Source: Toxorhynchites rutilus septentrionalis
Taxonomy: Eukaryota; Arthropoda; Insecta; Diptera; Culicidae
Assembly (NCBI RefSeq): GCF_029784135.1
Contig: NC_073746.1
Coordinates: forward strand, 38,688,878 to 38,752,877
DNA length: 64,000 nt
Direction: 5' to 3'
Both the position numbers and the translations under genes were made by a program. Each line of letters begins with the position of its first letter. The stretch's first letter is position 1. Below, piece by piece: positions 48,557 through 60,787 of this stretch. Below the pieces are notes generated by a model. The model had not been told where the DNA came from. It saw only the letters and a program-made list of their open reading frames with translations, and ran no database searches.

Positions 48557-50130
48557 TTACTAGTTGACCCGTCAAACTTCGTCCCGCTCAAAATTTGGTT
48601 TTTGTTATCAATACCTTCAAACATTCACGTTTTCTTACTATGAGCAAGTTCATGGGTCCAATCGCAAAACTGTTCATTGATTGATCTTCTAATCGACCCC
48701 GTTGAATTTACCTTACACTATAAAATTCCTAGTATTTCTAACAAAACTCATCATTATAATACTGTAGAGTCTTACCAGTGATTAACTTCATTACTCAAAA
48801 TAAGTCGAACCACTATTCTAGTTACACCCACGTTTATTTTGCCCAACCGTTCACTTCCAGTACAATCAATATAATCCCCACCATCAACCCTCCGATCTCG
48901 CACACCAACCCAATCTCTCCCAGTACACTCTAATCTTAAACCTGACATCTTTTCAGTACTCTACAAATACCAGATTATTTTCAGACACAATTCTCGTTCA
49001 AGATTTTTCAACCACTTGCAAATAACATGTTTCTCCATTACATGGAATAAATGTTTTATACAGAAAATATGATAGAATAAAGGCAGCCCTAAATCGGACA
49101 ATTCCTTCCTCGATTTCTGCTCTTATCAACACATCCGGCGATCCTTTTTTTGGTATAGATAGAAGAAGATATAGAAATGCGTTTCATCACATTTATATCC
49201 ATTTCCACTTTCAATTTCAATTTCGCTAGCGCAAACATCAAATGGACTAAAAGCACTTGTCACTATGTAATTGTAGAACATATGGGAATTTAATTTTCTC
49301 TTTTTCCTTCAGAGTTTTCCGAAAATTTCAATTGCCATGTTTGGAGGTGTTATACCATATAAACATTTCTCATACCCAAAAACCCTCAAATCCCAAATTG
49401 TGCTTGATTAGTTCTCGAGTAATGCAGAAGTTTGTGTTTCGTTTGTATGGCAGCCCCCCTTAGGCCGATTACACATTATCCGGTTTCCGCCGGACCGGTT
49501 TGAAACCCAAATGGCAAATTTTGACCGGACCAACCTCTTTACGGCGCCGTGATGCAGCCGTCTACTGCGACTACAATGTCCGGTGACCGGACAAGCATTA
49601 TAAGCGATGACAGTAGTATTGTGTCGACGTCTGGTGGAAACATCGGTTTGGGAAGGCAAATCATTCTCTATAAGATTATCACACCTCAAGACAGTTTTAA
49701 GTTGTTTAAATTTTTAATGAAAATTTTTACTTCATGTTATTTGATTGCTTAAAACCCGTGGTACTGATTTTTCCTTAACCATTTTTATATAATTTTCTTG
49801 ATATTTTCACTAAAACTCATCATTGTAATATACAATCATTATCAAACACAAATATTGTTCAGGAGGTTTCCCCACATGCAAAAGAACGTATTACTCTCTT
49901 ACATAAAGAACACTTTATAAGAAGAATTTAATTTTCATTCATAATTTTTATTTTAAGATATGTGTTTAATGCACCTGAAAACCCATTATCACTATCATTT
50001 CCCAAAAGCAGAGCACGAAGCTCGATACCAAACAAGCGAATTGACAGTTTTTTGTCATGTCTGTTAGTATTAGTACAATTCAGGCAATTTTCCGCCCTAT
50101 GTATTAAATGTGTGTGTGTGCTATTGACGT
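48557..50130. other. Gene-free stretch with repeat ends
   Basis: Starts ACTAGTTGACCCGTCAAACT, which I recall as one end of a dispersed mosquito repeat; a possible other end is near 49450 (GTATGGCAGCCCCCCTTA). At 49463-49600 is a GC-rich segment rich in CCGG motifs. No gene recognised. Confidence 0.4.
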
Positions 50131-50199
50131 TTGTTTGTTGATTTTGAAATCAATCAGAATTTGCAAGTGATATGGATACCGAAATTTTTATTTCGCTTC

Positions 50200-50816
50200 T
50201 TTATTCAGCTGCTGTGGAACAAGTTCGATGATAAAAGTTTCTGCAAAGGCGCACGAGGACATTATGAAGCATATTGCCGTAGACTGTGTGTGAACGGTGG
50301 GTGGTGTTTTTCAACAAATTGAGTTTTTAACTTCTGTTTTTGTTTTGTTCATAGATAAGTTCCTTTATTAGAAATCGTTACTAAATGAGTTCGATGATGA
50401 CAAACAAATTTCCAAATGGTTCACCAAGGGATAAATTTTGAGCGACTTTATTGAGCTGAATGTGAAGGTCAGTTTTTGATAATTTGAACGCAATAAAAAT
50501 AGTTCTCCCTCCTAATATTCTTATTCGATATTCCACACAGTTCAACCTGACCCGAAACGCGATCGACGAAGAGGTGTTCGCGACCAAACTGTTCGATCTG
50601 TACTCGGTGGTCAAGATGTTCCGCTGCCCAACGCCGATGCTTCGGAATCAACCAGCTGTTGGCATATCTGATTCGGTCATTCTTCACCCAGGATCCGTGT
50701 ATTGACAGATGTGCCCTAGAGAAGCCGTTTCTGCCCAAGAGGTACGTGCTCGAGGAATTGCGGCATATGCTGAGAGCGTTTCTGGACGAGAATCTGCGGA
50801 AGCAGCAGTGAGATAG
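50200..50816 (+). pseudogene. Decayed exon-intron gene fragment, unrecognised
   Basis: Plus-strand readings include EFDDDKQISKWFTKG then a stop and ILSDFIELNVK near 50380-50466, an intron with donor GTCAGT and acceptor CCACACAG ending at 50540, then FNLTRNAIDEEVFATKLFDL and YSVVKMFRCPTPML. A one-base frame change follows, with LLAYLIRSFFTQDPCIDR and FLPKRYVLEELRHMLRAFL to a TGA at 50812. Higher GC and codon-like periodicity compared with flanks argue for real former coding sequence; retained intron argues for a DNA-level duplicate, not a retrocopy. Function unknown. Confidence 0.5.
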
Positions 50817-51184
50817 TGTTTGAAGGAAAATTATGTTATTTTGATTGTGAAGATTATTATTGCAATGGTGGAATAAGAAGACTCTAGAATGGATAGATGG
50901 GCACACATTCTCTCGTAGGAAAATTCTAAGATAATCACACACATATCACATATAATTAAGTAGTGCACCTAGGTTATTACGGAATGTTATTATTATTGGT
51001 TCATCAAATTCTTTACTTTCATATAACCGTGTTTTTGCGACTATTGAAAAAAATGTGTGGCTACAGAGCATGTGAAATTATTGAAATTGATGGAAGTTTA
51101 TTTGAAATACGTCTGTACAACTTGAGAGCTAGTTTGGGAATGCCATGAAAATTTTCTCCACGAGCGCTTGACAGCTTCTCAAGG

Positions 51185-51345
51185 CCTACTTCGCAAGGCC
51201 TACTTCTTCACCCCCTCTCGATTGTGGAGTCCTATAATCCGCCGGAGATCCTCGAATCTTCCAACGTCCAACATATTGGTAAAAATGTCCGCCAACTGAT
51301 GTTCAGTCCGAACATGTTCTACTCGTATACGTCCTGCTGCAATGT
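51185..51345 (-). mobile_element. 3' tail of a Ty1/copia element fused to the gypsy element
   Basis: The reading AAGRIRVEHVRTEHQLADIF and FEDLRRIIGLHNREG is the conserved end of copia RNase H, followed by a purine-rich GAGAGGGGGTGAAGAAG and a 16-bp tandem repeat (GAAGTAGGCCTTG). The frame is continuous with the gypsy integrase reading upstream. Confidence 0.75.
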
Positions 51346-51976
51346 GATGGAAACATTCGTCGTCCGTCCCTTGACGTCCACCTTGAAATGCTTGCTGTTC
51401 CGACTCAGCACCTTGAACGGACCATCGTACGGGTGGAAAAAAAAACGAACGCACAGAACCGTTGCGAATGAACACGTGTTTGCAGGTCTGCAGATCTTGA
51501 TGCACGAATACAGGTCGATTCCCATGCCATGCCGTGTCCTTGGGACGCAAATCACGCATAGCTTCTCGTAGCTTTACGACGAAATCTGCTTCGGTCCGAC
51601 TTGAGGCGTTGTCGATGAAGAACTCGGATGGTATGCGGAGGCTGGTTCCGTACACCATCTCAGCTGGCGATGCTCCGATGTCTTCTTTATGGGTTGTTCG
51701 CAAACCAAGCAAGATCACCGGCAAGTGTTCAGTCCATCGGTTCGGATCGTGGCAAAGAATGACCGCTTTTAACGTTCTATGCCATCGTTCGATGATGCCA
51801 TTCGATTGGGGGTGATACGCCGATGTCCGCAGATGGCTGATTCCGAGCAGGCGAACCAACTCAGAAAATAAGGACGATTCAAACTGGCGACCTTGGTCTG
51901 TCGTGATGTGCTGCGGCACACCGAAGCGAGCGATCCATCCAGTGACAAGAGCTTGAGCGATCGTCGGTGCAGTCAT
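51200..51976 (-). pseudogene. Gypsy integrase core, running into copia tail
   Basis: Reads WIARFGVPQHITTDQGRQFE (second catalytic Asp), SAYHPQSNGIIERWHRTLK (Glu), then a C-terminal part that loses frame near 51480 and, after VSI-like gypsy sequence at about 51345, continues as copia RNase H to 51200. The expected gypsy C-terminus is therefore missing. Confidence 0.85.
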
Positions 51977-52003
51977 GTCAGGAACTGGAAGTGGTTCTGG
52001 CCA

Positions 52004-52546
52004 TCACGAATACCTATCGATGATGGTGAGACAGTACCGATGAGCATTGCTTGGTGGAAACGGGCCAACAATGTCGATGTTGATGTGCGAGAATCGACAA
52101 TCCGGCGCCGAGTAGCGAGTAACGGGTGACTGTGTGTGGCGCGTCACCTTTGACCGTTGACACTGCATGCAGCTCCTGGCGAAAGCGATGCCGGGCCAGA
52201 CGAATCGCTGCGTCATCAGACTAGCCGTAGCACGTGTGCCAGGATGGAAAAGGTTGTGTGTCGCTTGCAGAGCAGTGTCACGAAAGCTTTTCGTAACGAA
52301 CGGTCGAATACGATCGGCAGAGCAATCGCAAAACAATTGTTTTGAATTGCCTGGAACGGTAAAAAGTTTAGGCAACAAAGATGTTTTCGATTTACCTTCC
52401 AGCATATCCCGGATCTCCTCGTCGGTTTGCTGGTCGTCAGCGAGGGCGTTGAAGTCAATCGAGGGGTAGGCTTGGATTGCGCCGATGCGTGAAAAAAGAT
52501 CCGCCACGATGTTCTCCTTGCCGACGACGTGGCAAGGTAGTTTCAT
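52004..52546 (-). pseudogene. Gypsy RNase H end and integrase N-terminus
   Basis: Starts at the VGKENIVADLFSR motif (end of RNase H), then the zinc-binding H-H-C-C region (HNLFHPGTRATA ... CMQCQR) and the first catalytic Asp in NIDIVGPFPPS. It ends in a stop just before the next integrase segment. Confidence 0.85.
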
Positions 52547-52994
52547 CGGTCCAAACTAACGACGTCCGATCGTTTCGTTTATTGCCAGGGGTCATCGATA
52601 ACAGCGGAATTTGGGCTTCCATCGCGTTCGGAATGAACCTCCGGTAGAAGTTGATCAACGCCAAGAAGCTCTTTAACTCCTTCACGGTCATGGGTGGCTT
52701 GAAGTTTTGGACGATCTGAACTCGTTCGGGCAATGGCCGAATCCCCTCAGCGGAGACGGAATGTCCAAGGAAGGTGATTTCAGACCGGCCGAACTCGCAC
52801 TTCGCCACGATTATGGCCAGGTTGTGTTGCTTGAGCCGTTCAAACAGCTGTCGCAAATGGTTCTTGTGTTCTTCGGGCGACGATGAGGCGATGAACAAAT
52901 CGTCGATATAGGGAAAAATAAAGTCCAGCCCCCGAACAACCTCGTGGATGAGCCGTTGGAATGTCTGGGCAGCGTTCCGCAATCCGAATGTCAT
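52455..52994 (-). pseudogene. Gypsy reverse transcriptase palm and thumb
   Basis: Has [15 protein letters not shown], catalytic YIDDLFIAS and ITFLGHSVSAEGIRPLPERV, then FYRRFIPNAMEAQIPLL. At about 52545-52550 the reading jumps from LVWTDET directly towards the VGKENIVADL motif, so the RNase H domain is deleted. Confidence 0.88.
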
Positions 52995-53122
52995 GTAGGA
53001 GAATTCGGCGTCGTGATTGCCGTCTTCGGTATGTCGTCCGGGTGGATCGGGACCTGGTGGAACGCCTTCTGCAGATCAACTTTAGTAAAAATAGTTTTAC
53101 CTTGCAGAATCGTCCTGAAGTT

Positions 53123-54718
53123 TTACCTTGCAGAAAAGTCCTGAAGGTACGGAAGCGGGTATCGATCGGGCACGGTCTGAGCGTTGAGGGCACGATAATC
53201 CCCGCACGGGCGCGAAGAACCATTAGCTTTCTTCACCATATGCAGCGGACTGACCCAGTTGCTGCTGGACAGTTTGCAGATCCCGAGCTTCATGAGATGT
53301 TCGAACTCGGCACGGGCGGCTTCGAGCTTGTCCGGTGGCAGACGTCGTGGCCTGGCGTAGACGGTCTGTCCGGTGGTCTCGATGCGATGAACTATTGATG
53401 ATTGGCTTTCCGTGCCTGATGGAGCGCGTCGTGTGATGCTTTGGTAGTCGGCCAACATTTCAGCGTACGGTGATACTGAACTGAATGTTTTAATGGAGTA
53501 CTCACTCGTTTGCGCAAGCACTTCGGCCGATTCGAGAGTTGTGGTGTTGTCGATCAGGCGGTTGCGTTTGAGATCGATCAACAAATCGAAATTGCAAATG
53601 AAATCTGCACCGATAATTCCAGATGTGACGTCAGCGATCAGGAATGTCCACAAGAACTCACGACGAAGTCCAAGAATCACCTTCAGAAGAGCTTCACCGT
53701 AGACCTTGATTGCTGTCCCGTTGGCGGCGAACAACTTCATCGTGGTTGGTTTCATACGGCTTGAACTAGTACCTCTTGGAATGACCGACACATCGGCCCC
53801 GGTGTCGATCAGAAACTGCATGCTGGTGGTCGTGTCCGTGATTTTCAGGCGAAAAATATTGTTCGTGTCGTCAGAAAGTTCGCCTACCTCCAACGACGAA
53901 TCCAACATCTGGCGCCACTGTTTGCTCGCTGTGCCAGACGACGATGGCTGGCCGAATGAGCACGGTTTCCGACACTGCCGCGCGTCATGTCCAAAAATAC
54001 GATGGTACCAGCACTGTTCATCCGACGGCGTTTTATCACGGGAAACGAATGTTGACTTTTCACGATCACGTGAGCGTGAACGCGATCGCCCTCGATAACC
54101 GCCCGCACCACGTGCAGAAAATATTTTTTCGAGTTTGCTCGATAGCTGTGCAATTTCACGATGAAGGGCTTCGATGGTGCCTTGCGTTGGTTTATCCGCC
54201 ACGTGTGTTGATGACGATGGTGTCTGATGCGCCTCCATGTCGATGGCGTGGATGTTACGAAGACCTATCGATTCGACGATGGCATCCGCGATAGTCGTCT
54301 TCTCAGCGGCGCCACCCTTTGATGTGATCACAGCAGCTTGAGCGTGGGGTGGCAGTCTAGTAGCCCACAAATCCATCAGCACCGTCTCGCCGAGAGATTT
54401 TCCAGCAACACGCTTAATCTCGTTGAACAGCTGGCTGGGTTTCATGTCTCCGAGCAGCATATCCGACAGAACCCGCTGCAAACGTCTAGGCTGGCTGTCG
54501 GCGAAATGTTCCGTGAGCTTCTTCTTAATGTACGGGTACTTTTCGGTGGTCGGCACATTGTCGATTATCGAACGCAGCTCCGTTAATTTGTTCGGAGGGA
54601 ATTGTGCCATAACAATATTATATTTGCGCGTATCGTACTGAGTCTGCGCGCCGAAACCAGAAGCAGAGTACCAGAATTCCAACGAGAGGAAGTACGACTC
54701 GATATTCGAATCAGTCAT
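53123..54718 (-). pseudogene. Gypsy Gag-protease-RT N-terminus
   Basis: 531 codons: Gag region with [20 protein letters not shown] and [11 protein letters not shown], an Arg/Ser-rich stretch ([12 protein letters not shown]) and one zinc-knuckle-like [14 protein letters not shown], then protease [13 protein letters not shown], then RT start [20 protein letters not shown]. It stops just after [11 protein letters not shown], at the 26-bp tandem duplication. A stop also lies just upstream of 54718, so the N-terminus is probably incomplete. Confidence 0.88.
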
Positions 54719-54886
54719 ACTCGGCGGTTAGAGGAATGTCCTGATTGATTCTAACTTCACAGGGGGTTCTGGCTCGGGCTCAGTCATGATGCTGCGACGG
54801 AATCACTTTATCGACTGATAACTAATTCGAGCGCGATAGCAGAATTCGAAAACTGCTTCTTTTAACTACGAACGTCGGGGTCACCA

Positions 54887-55250
54887 CTTTGGTACAAGGG
54901 CCATAAAAGACTGTGTTCAATTCAAGTGTATACAAAAAACTATTTATTCAAAGTCCATCTACGCGCTATATATACAGAGTACGATCAATGTTATTCGACC
55001 GGTCAAATCAGGGAAAACAATCCCGTTTAGAAATTGGGTGCAAAAGGCACAACAAAGGATTATTTGTTTTAATTATTGGCACCGTCGAGTGCGTGAGATG
55101 ATGATGACTCGTTCGCACGGTCGATGATTATTTGTTGCACAGGTGATGCGACAATGATGATGCTACATATTATATACCATTATATAGCCGTGCGAGAAGC
55201 ACAGTGCGATAATCCAAACAACCTGATTTAGAATTCAATCGGAGCATTTT
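54887..55250 (-). repeat. Probable 5' LTR of the gypsy element
   Basis: Directly upstream (minus strand) of the primer-binding site. It contains TATATA at 54974-54967 and AATAAA at 54948-54943 in the expected order. Outer boundary is not determined because there is no second LTR. Confidence 0.55.
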
Positions 55251-55480
55251 TTGAACAATCATAACCAATCATTTTAAACATTTATCGCAACCCCTCGTGT
55301 TTGGTCCAATGGTCCAAAATACGTAGAAATCAAATCAACATGCTTTGAAATATATTCAGAAGTTCTTCACAGTAATAACATTCATTACATCTGGCATCAT
55401 TGATGTTAGGTAGAGCGAAATGTCACAATTGTATCAGTATTTGCTGAAGTGACAGCACCGAAAAGTGTTTACCAAGGTGC

Positions 55481-55709
55481 CTAGAAGTATATCCTAAGGT
55501 GAGACCGTTTCGTCAATAAGTTGGTTAGGGGAGCGGTACATGAAAGCAGAAGGAGAATTATTTGCTTGAAGCGTGAAAGAGACGGACTGATCAGGAGCGA
55601 GCTTCGGCACTAGCGTATTGTGTTTTGTTTACAAACAAAACACAGTAGACTTCCAATATGGCTGAAGAGTGCCTTCAGTAAGTTGGCCCACCTTAGGATA
55701 TACTTCTAG
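55481..55709. mobile_element. 229-bp MITE with 20-bp inverted ends
   Basis: Ends CTAGAAGTATATCCTAAGGT and, inverted, the same sequence. It contains a palindromic GTTTACAAACAAAACACA. Fragments of the family occur near 39660-39745 and 41550-41600. Target duplication not evident. Confidence 0.8.
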
Positions 55710-55913
55710 ACGCATTAAAGTGTGTTTACAAATATAAAGCTTGATCGCTTGTTTGTACTATTTGTGGCTGCTCGAAATAGTAATACGGTTAGTTCCTTGC
55801 CACTGTGTTTGAGTAAATAACGATTTATTTATTTTTTCAGTACATAAAAGACAACCAGCTTTGATCTGCTGATATGGTTTAGTGGTTTAGCTGACAAGGT
55901 TCTGCTTTACAAA

Positions 55914-57333
55914 ATGCACCAAGCATTTGTTTCGACGCAACACTTACGGAGGCCGAAAGTGTGCCGCATTTGTCGGGCTCCGGATGATGACGATCTTATT
56001 TCAGTGCTGTTGGTGCAAGAGTGTGTAACCATTGCGCAAATGATTCAAGAGCTAACCGGGGTCAAAGTAAAATCCTGTCAATTACTGTAGGCTCTGGAGA
56101 TATTTTAAATTTTCGGTTTATTTCCAGGTGATGGCTGACAAATGTCTCCCACAGAACATTTGTCTGGCCTGTTTGGAGAGGTTGCGGAGTGCTTTCCAAC
56201 TACGACAGCAATGTATCGATTCTGATCAGATATTCCAGAGAGAGCTTTATTCGCAGTGTATGAAGGAGGAATCCCAAGCTGTGGTGAAATTGGAAATTGA
56301 AACATTGAGCTCCGAAGAGCAGGATGCCGATTTACGTGATGATGAAGAGGATAGTGGGACTTCGAGCGCTGAGTCAAATAATGTAGGAAAGCATAATTCA
56401 GATAAACTAGAAGAGCAAGATGATGACACTCGTACGATATCAGCGAAGGAATTAATTGCAATTTTGGCACCGGAGGAGAAGGATTCAGTACAACTTAGGC
56501 AGTACGAAGAAACAGATTGTGAAATTGTGTACCAGAGTAAGCACTATGAGCGGATAAAATTCGTCGTGGCGCAATGCTGTGGTTGTCCGCAGAGCTTCAG
56601 GGACAAAAAAGAATTACTGGCTCACTCCCAAATGAGTCATAGACCTTATGGTCAAGGACATAACAGTCAAAATGATCTTCATCAATGTTCTGTATGTTAT
56701 GGGCGTTTCAGAGACATTGAATTAAATGCTTCACATCGAGACCATATCGATTTTGAGCGTTATCGGTGCAGAGTGTGCGATCAGCTGTTGGGCAGCAAGG
56801 GCCAGATAGTGAATCATCTACAGGGAAAGCATTCGATTGAGCTCGAAAATGATGTTGACGGTGACTTCGATGTGGTAGATTCTGGTGAGCAAGGGACGAT
56901 TAATTTGACTGATTTCCACAGCAGTCAGTATAAATTAACCAATGTTAATCAGGACTACGAGTTAGTAGAATTTACCGGAATCTGCTGCTGTGGGTGTTTG
57001 GAAATCTTCAACACCCGCGAGGAGTTTGAACTGCATTCGAGTGAGGTGCATTTGCCACAAAGGATCACCGAGGACGATATCAATCCGTTCGAGTGCAGCG
57101 TATGCTTTCAACGATTCACCAAGAAGGGATCGCTTGCGCTCCATAAGATTAGACCACATAGGCGACGCATAGTATGTCGTTTGTGCAGAAAAATTTTTAA
57201 GAATGAAAGCACTTATCAGAAACACATGATAAGCTGTCATAGTGTTGTTGTGGATGCGAGGAGAAATCTTAAACCAGATATGGAACTAATGGAGATTGAA
57301 ACTGAGGGTAAGACGATTAATCATCTGGTTTGA
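55914..57333 (+). CDS. ZAD-C2H2 zinc-finger protein
   Basis: Two exons (55914-56066 and 56128-57333) with a 61-nt GT-AG intron give 452 aa. The ZAD domain is split by the intron: KVCRICRAPDDDD in exon 1 and NICLACLERLRSAFQLRQQC in exon 2, giving the C-x2-C ... C-x2-C zinc site of this arthropod family, used for dimerisation. After an acidic spacer come about six C2H2-type fingers (QCCGCPQSF, HQCSVCYGRF, YRCRVCDQLL, GICCCGCLEIF, FECSVCFQRF, IVCRLCRKIF). Several fingers begin with the unusual C-C-x-C arrangement also found in the gene at 61242-63092, so the two look like paralogues. A DNA-binding regulator is inferred; the target is unknown. Confidence 0.92.
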
Positions 57334-57584
57334 CTTATTGGGAGTACGAGTATGTTTTGAGGGTTTTTTTTTCGTAATTTTGACGTTTATTCAGAGATGG
57401 TGATATAATGTATGTTATTCAAGGTATTGCCCATTATTATTTACGAATTACCTTTGTTAACTTCCAGGCTGTAAGCGTCGGAAAAAACTCTCGCCTTTGT
57501 AGGAACTAATTTTTGGCTTTTTCATAAAAGATGAAGTGATCATGTCCATTAAAGTGCCTTAAAAGTTTTGAGCATAAATATATC
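57334..57584. other. 3' flank of the ZAD gene
   Basis: Presumed 3' UTR, with a possible polyadenylation motif ATAAATAT near 57575. Nothing else seen. Confidence 0.4.
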
Positions 57585-59270
57585 GTGGCGCTAACATCGA
57601 TTCAGATCACTACCTGGTGATGGTCAAACCTATACTGTCATTTGTCAATAACATAAGACATCAGTGCTCACCACGGTACCACCTACGACGATTGCAGGAG
57701 CCGAACGTTGCTGCAACATACTCGCAGCGTCTTCAATTTGCGTTACCGGGAGTAGACGAACTGAATGCTGCCCCCACGATGAAAGCTGGAACTTTTTGAA
57801 AGCAGCAATTAGCAGTACAGCAGGGACCGTCATCGGGTATGAACAACGAGGACAACGGAACAAATGGTTTGACGACGAGTGCCGAGCGCTTCTGAACAAG
57901 AAGAATGCAGTCATGCTGCAATGAGCGATTCGACAAAACGTGGAATGATACATACTGGAGCGAAGGCAGCAAACACATTTCTCTCGGAAAAAATACCGTC
58001 TGAGAAAGAAGGAGTGAGGAGATGAAACTGCTTTATCGTTCTCAAGAATCGTGGAAATTCTTCAAGAAATTAAACGCCTCGCACAAAGGCTTTCTGCCGC
58101 GGGCCGAAATGTGCAGGAACAAGGAAAGAGGTATTTTGGCGAGCGAACGCGAGGTGACCGAAAGATGAAAGCAGCGTAGTCCTGCCAGCACTACGATAAT
58201 CACCTGAACGGCAGATAGGAGATCAAGACGGTGTTGATGAGGGCGATGGGTCATTAATCAGCTAAAGAACCACAAAGCAACTGGTAAGGGTGTCCTCGCA
58301 GCGGAGATCTTCAAGGTCCGGGAAAACTTGTTGAGTGTATACACCGGTTGATAGTCAGGACGTGGGACATAGAACTGCTATCGGAGTAGTGAAAGGACGC
58401 AGTAATCTGCTTCATCAAGAAAAAGGTAACAAGCTGGATTGTGGGAGCTACTGTGCATTCACGATCCTGAATGGTACGTACAAAATTCTGTCTCAGATCC
58501 TGTTTCGCCGCCTATCGCCAATAGTGAGTAGGTTTGTGGAAACTTATCAGGCCGGATTCATGCCCGGTTGCTCGACGACGGACCAGATTTTCACACTTCC
58601 GCAGATCTTTCAAAAGTGCCGCGAGTATCAGGTCCCTACGCACCTCATCTTCGTCGATTTCAAGGCCGCATATGATACAATCGATCGATGACAGCTATGG
58701 AGATTCATGGACGAACACGGCTTACCCTGAAGACCGACAAGACTGATTCAGGCAACAATGAACAATGTGCGGATCTCAGGAGATCTGTCGGAATCGTTTG
58801 AGACACACGTGGGACTTCGGCAAGACGATATACTCTCCTGTCAACTTTTCAACGTGGTGCTGGAAAGTGTTATGCGAAGAGTGGGCTTCAACATGCGGAG
58901 CACGATTTTCAACAAGTCTAGTTAGTTTATTTGCCTCGCTAATGACGTGGAAATAATCTGAAGAACACATGCGACGGTAGCCGACTTGTATATCCGACTG
59001 AAACACGAGTTAGGGCTGATTGGGCTTGGGATCAATGCGTCTAAGACTAAATACATGTCAGCAGGAGGGACTGATCGCAACAGAATTCCTCCTGATAGTA
59101 GTGTTGTAATCGACGGTATTGATAAAAACTGAAAACAACAGCTGTGGGATTCGAAGACGCATAGGCAATGGAAGGACGATAGTGATCGTTTTCTCCAAGA
59201 AGGCAGATCCTGGAATCCGATGACGTCGGGATCTGGTAAGTACGACAGCCTAAGGGCTGCCATGAAAAGT
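57585..59270 (+). pseudogene. Non-LTR retrotransposon (LINE) remnant: endonuclease end and reverse transcriptase
   Basis: Begins inside the endonuclease (IDSDHYLVMVKP, with the SDH motif). The RT part (about 58335-59080) reads TYKILSQILFRRLSPI, ETYQAGFMPGCSTTDQIFTL, PTHLIFVDFKAAYDTIDR, then after stops LVGLRQDDILSCQLFNVVL-like and an ADD-box remnant with Asn in place of the first Asp (ANDVEII). Many stops and frame changes; no poly(A) seen. The clade (jockey/I/CR1/RTE-like) is not resolved. Confidence 0.8.
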
Positions 59271-60787
59271 AGAAGAGCTGATCTGCATTTCTTTAAATTG
59301 TGTTCAATCAATTTATTTTCATTTATTAAAATATTTTATCAAAAACAGCAAAAGTGAGTTAATATATATACCATTCATCAAATTAGTCAAGAGACATTAC
59401 AAAATACTAATGTTTCGTGTAATGATATTATGTTAATAGCTAGCATGTACTTGGTTCGCTCTGGCTGCAAAGAGAACGAAGTTTTGTTTGTCTAGCAACA
59501 TAATTTTGTTTTTTTTCATATTTCCAAAGGTTCTGAATCAGAAATTGACGAAGATGTGTGCTTACAGGGAGTGTTATGTGTGTGATGTGTGTGGAAGGGA
59601 GTATTATGATTGACATCCTGTTTGTAACACGTGAGCGGTAAAATGATAGATTTGATCCGACACAGTCACAGCTCAGTTTGGGAGCTCAAACTTCAAATTG
59701 AAATATCTCAAAATAATGTTCTTGACGCTTGGTTTGTTTTGGCAGAACCCCGACGATTTAGAAGATCGATCTTTTCCTCTCCGATTTCCTATTTTTCGGA
59801 TCGATTCTTCCTACCCCAAAAAAAATTGCGAGAATCGATCTTTTTTTTGCTATTTTTACGATTGTTTTGGTCGCAGAAAAAAAATGTAATATTGTTTTTC
59901 TGTAAACATTGATTCTCACCAAAAACCACTTGACAAATTTCATAAACATTGGATCCCTTTCAAGGTTGTCAAATTAGTGGTCGTAACTGTAGGAGAAGCA
60001 GTTTTTTAAGTTTAGTCATTGCAAAACAAGTGGTCACAACTTATATATACACCATCACATTCACTAGGCTGACAGTGCAAATTGTGACGTGATGGGATAA
60101 TGACATCAGGAACTACTGAAGCGTTCTTTTCTAGAACCGGGGCTGCTACCAAGATCTCGACTAAATGCCAGGCGTATAATACGATTGGATTCAACGAAAT
60201 TATTGTCAGCGGAGTTCTAGATGGATATGAGTTGTTGTAATAATAATTTTCAATTAATTTATTTAATCACATAATTCAAATAGAATCAAACTGAAATGCC
60301 TTCGATGTTTGAATAGAAATGTTTATTTCATGTTTGAAGAAAAGACAATACTTATATAGAGTAAGTAAATAAATTGAAAAAAAGCATTCGATTTTTCAAA
60401 GATCGATTCTTTGGTACCGATTTGATCAGTGAATCGATCCCTGCGCCGTTTAGAAAATCGATCCATCAAGATCGATCTTTTCCTAAAGATCGCCCAATCC
60501 CCTAGAATCAGGTAGTGTTGTGAAGCCGTGAGGGCAAAGTGAATGAATAAATGAAAATAATATCTGAACTGTAACAAGAACTGTGTCCTGAAGACTTTCC
60601 TGAACGCGGGGAACAAGGTACGCGCGATAAATACATTCGTGGTTTCCCTGTTGACCTCCAGTTTTGGAGCAGTCAAATGGGGTAAAACTGACCTGGGAAA
60701 ACTTAAGAGGAAGATGGTGAAAGCATTGAGAGAGGACGGAATGCCTTTTGAGCACATGTACGTGCGTTGAAAAACCTGGGTTCATGT
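59271..60787. other. Gene-free stretch with ATCGATCTTTT repeats
   Basis: GATCGATCTTTT-type motifs occur at about 59762, 59835, 60390 and 60470. They may mark the ends of a non-autonomous element (about 59750-60500). No gene recognised. Confidence 0.4.

Larger units (their letters stand above)
51346..54886 (-). mobile_element. Ty3/gypsy LTR retrotransposon body, defective
   Basis: Contains Gag, protease, RT and integrase in gypsy order, with a primer-binding site TGGTGACCCCGACG at 54886-54873 on the minus strand. RNase H is deleted near 52550, a 26-bp tandem duplication disrupts RT near 53093-53145, and the 3' end (integrase C-terminus, 3' LTR) is replaced by the copia tail. The 5' LTR lies at 54887 and beyond. 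Confidence 0.9.
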
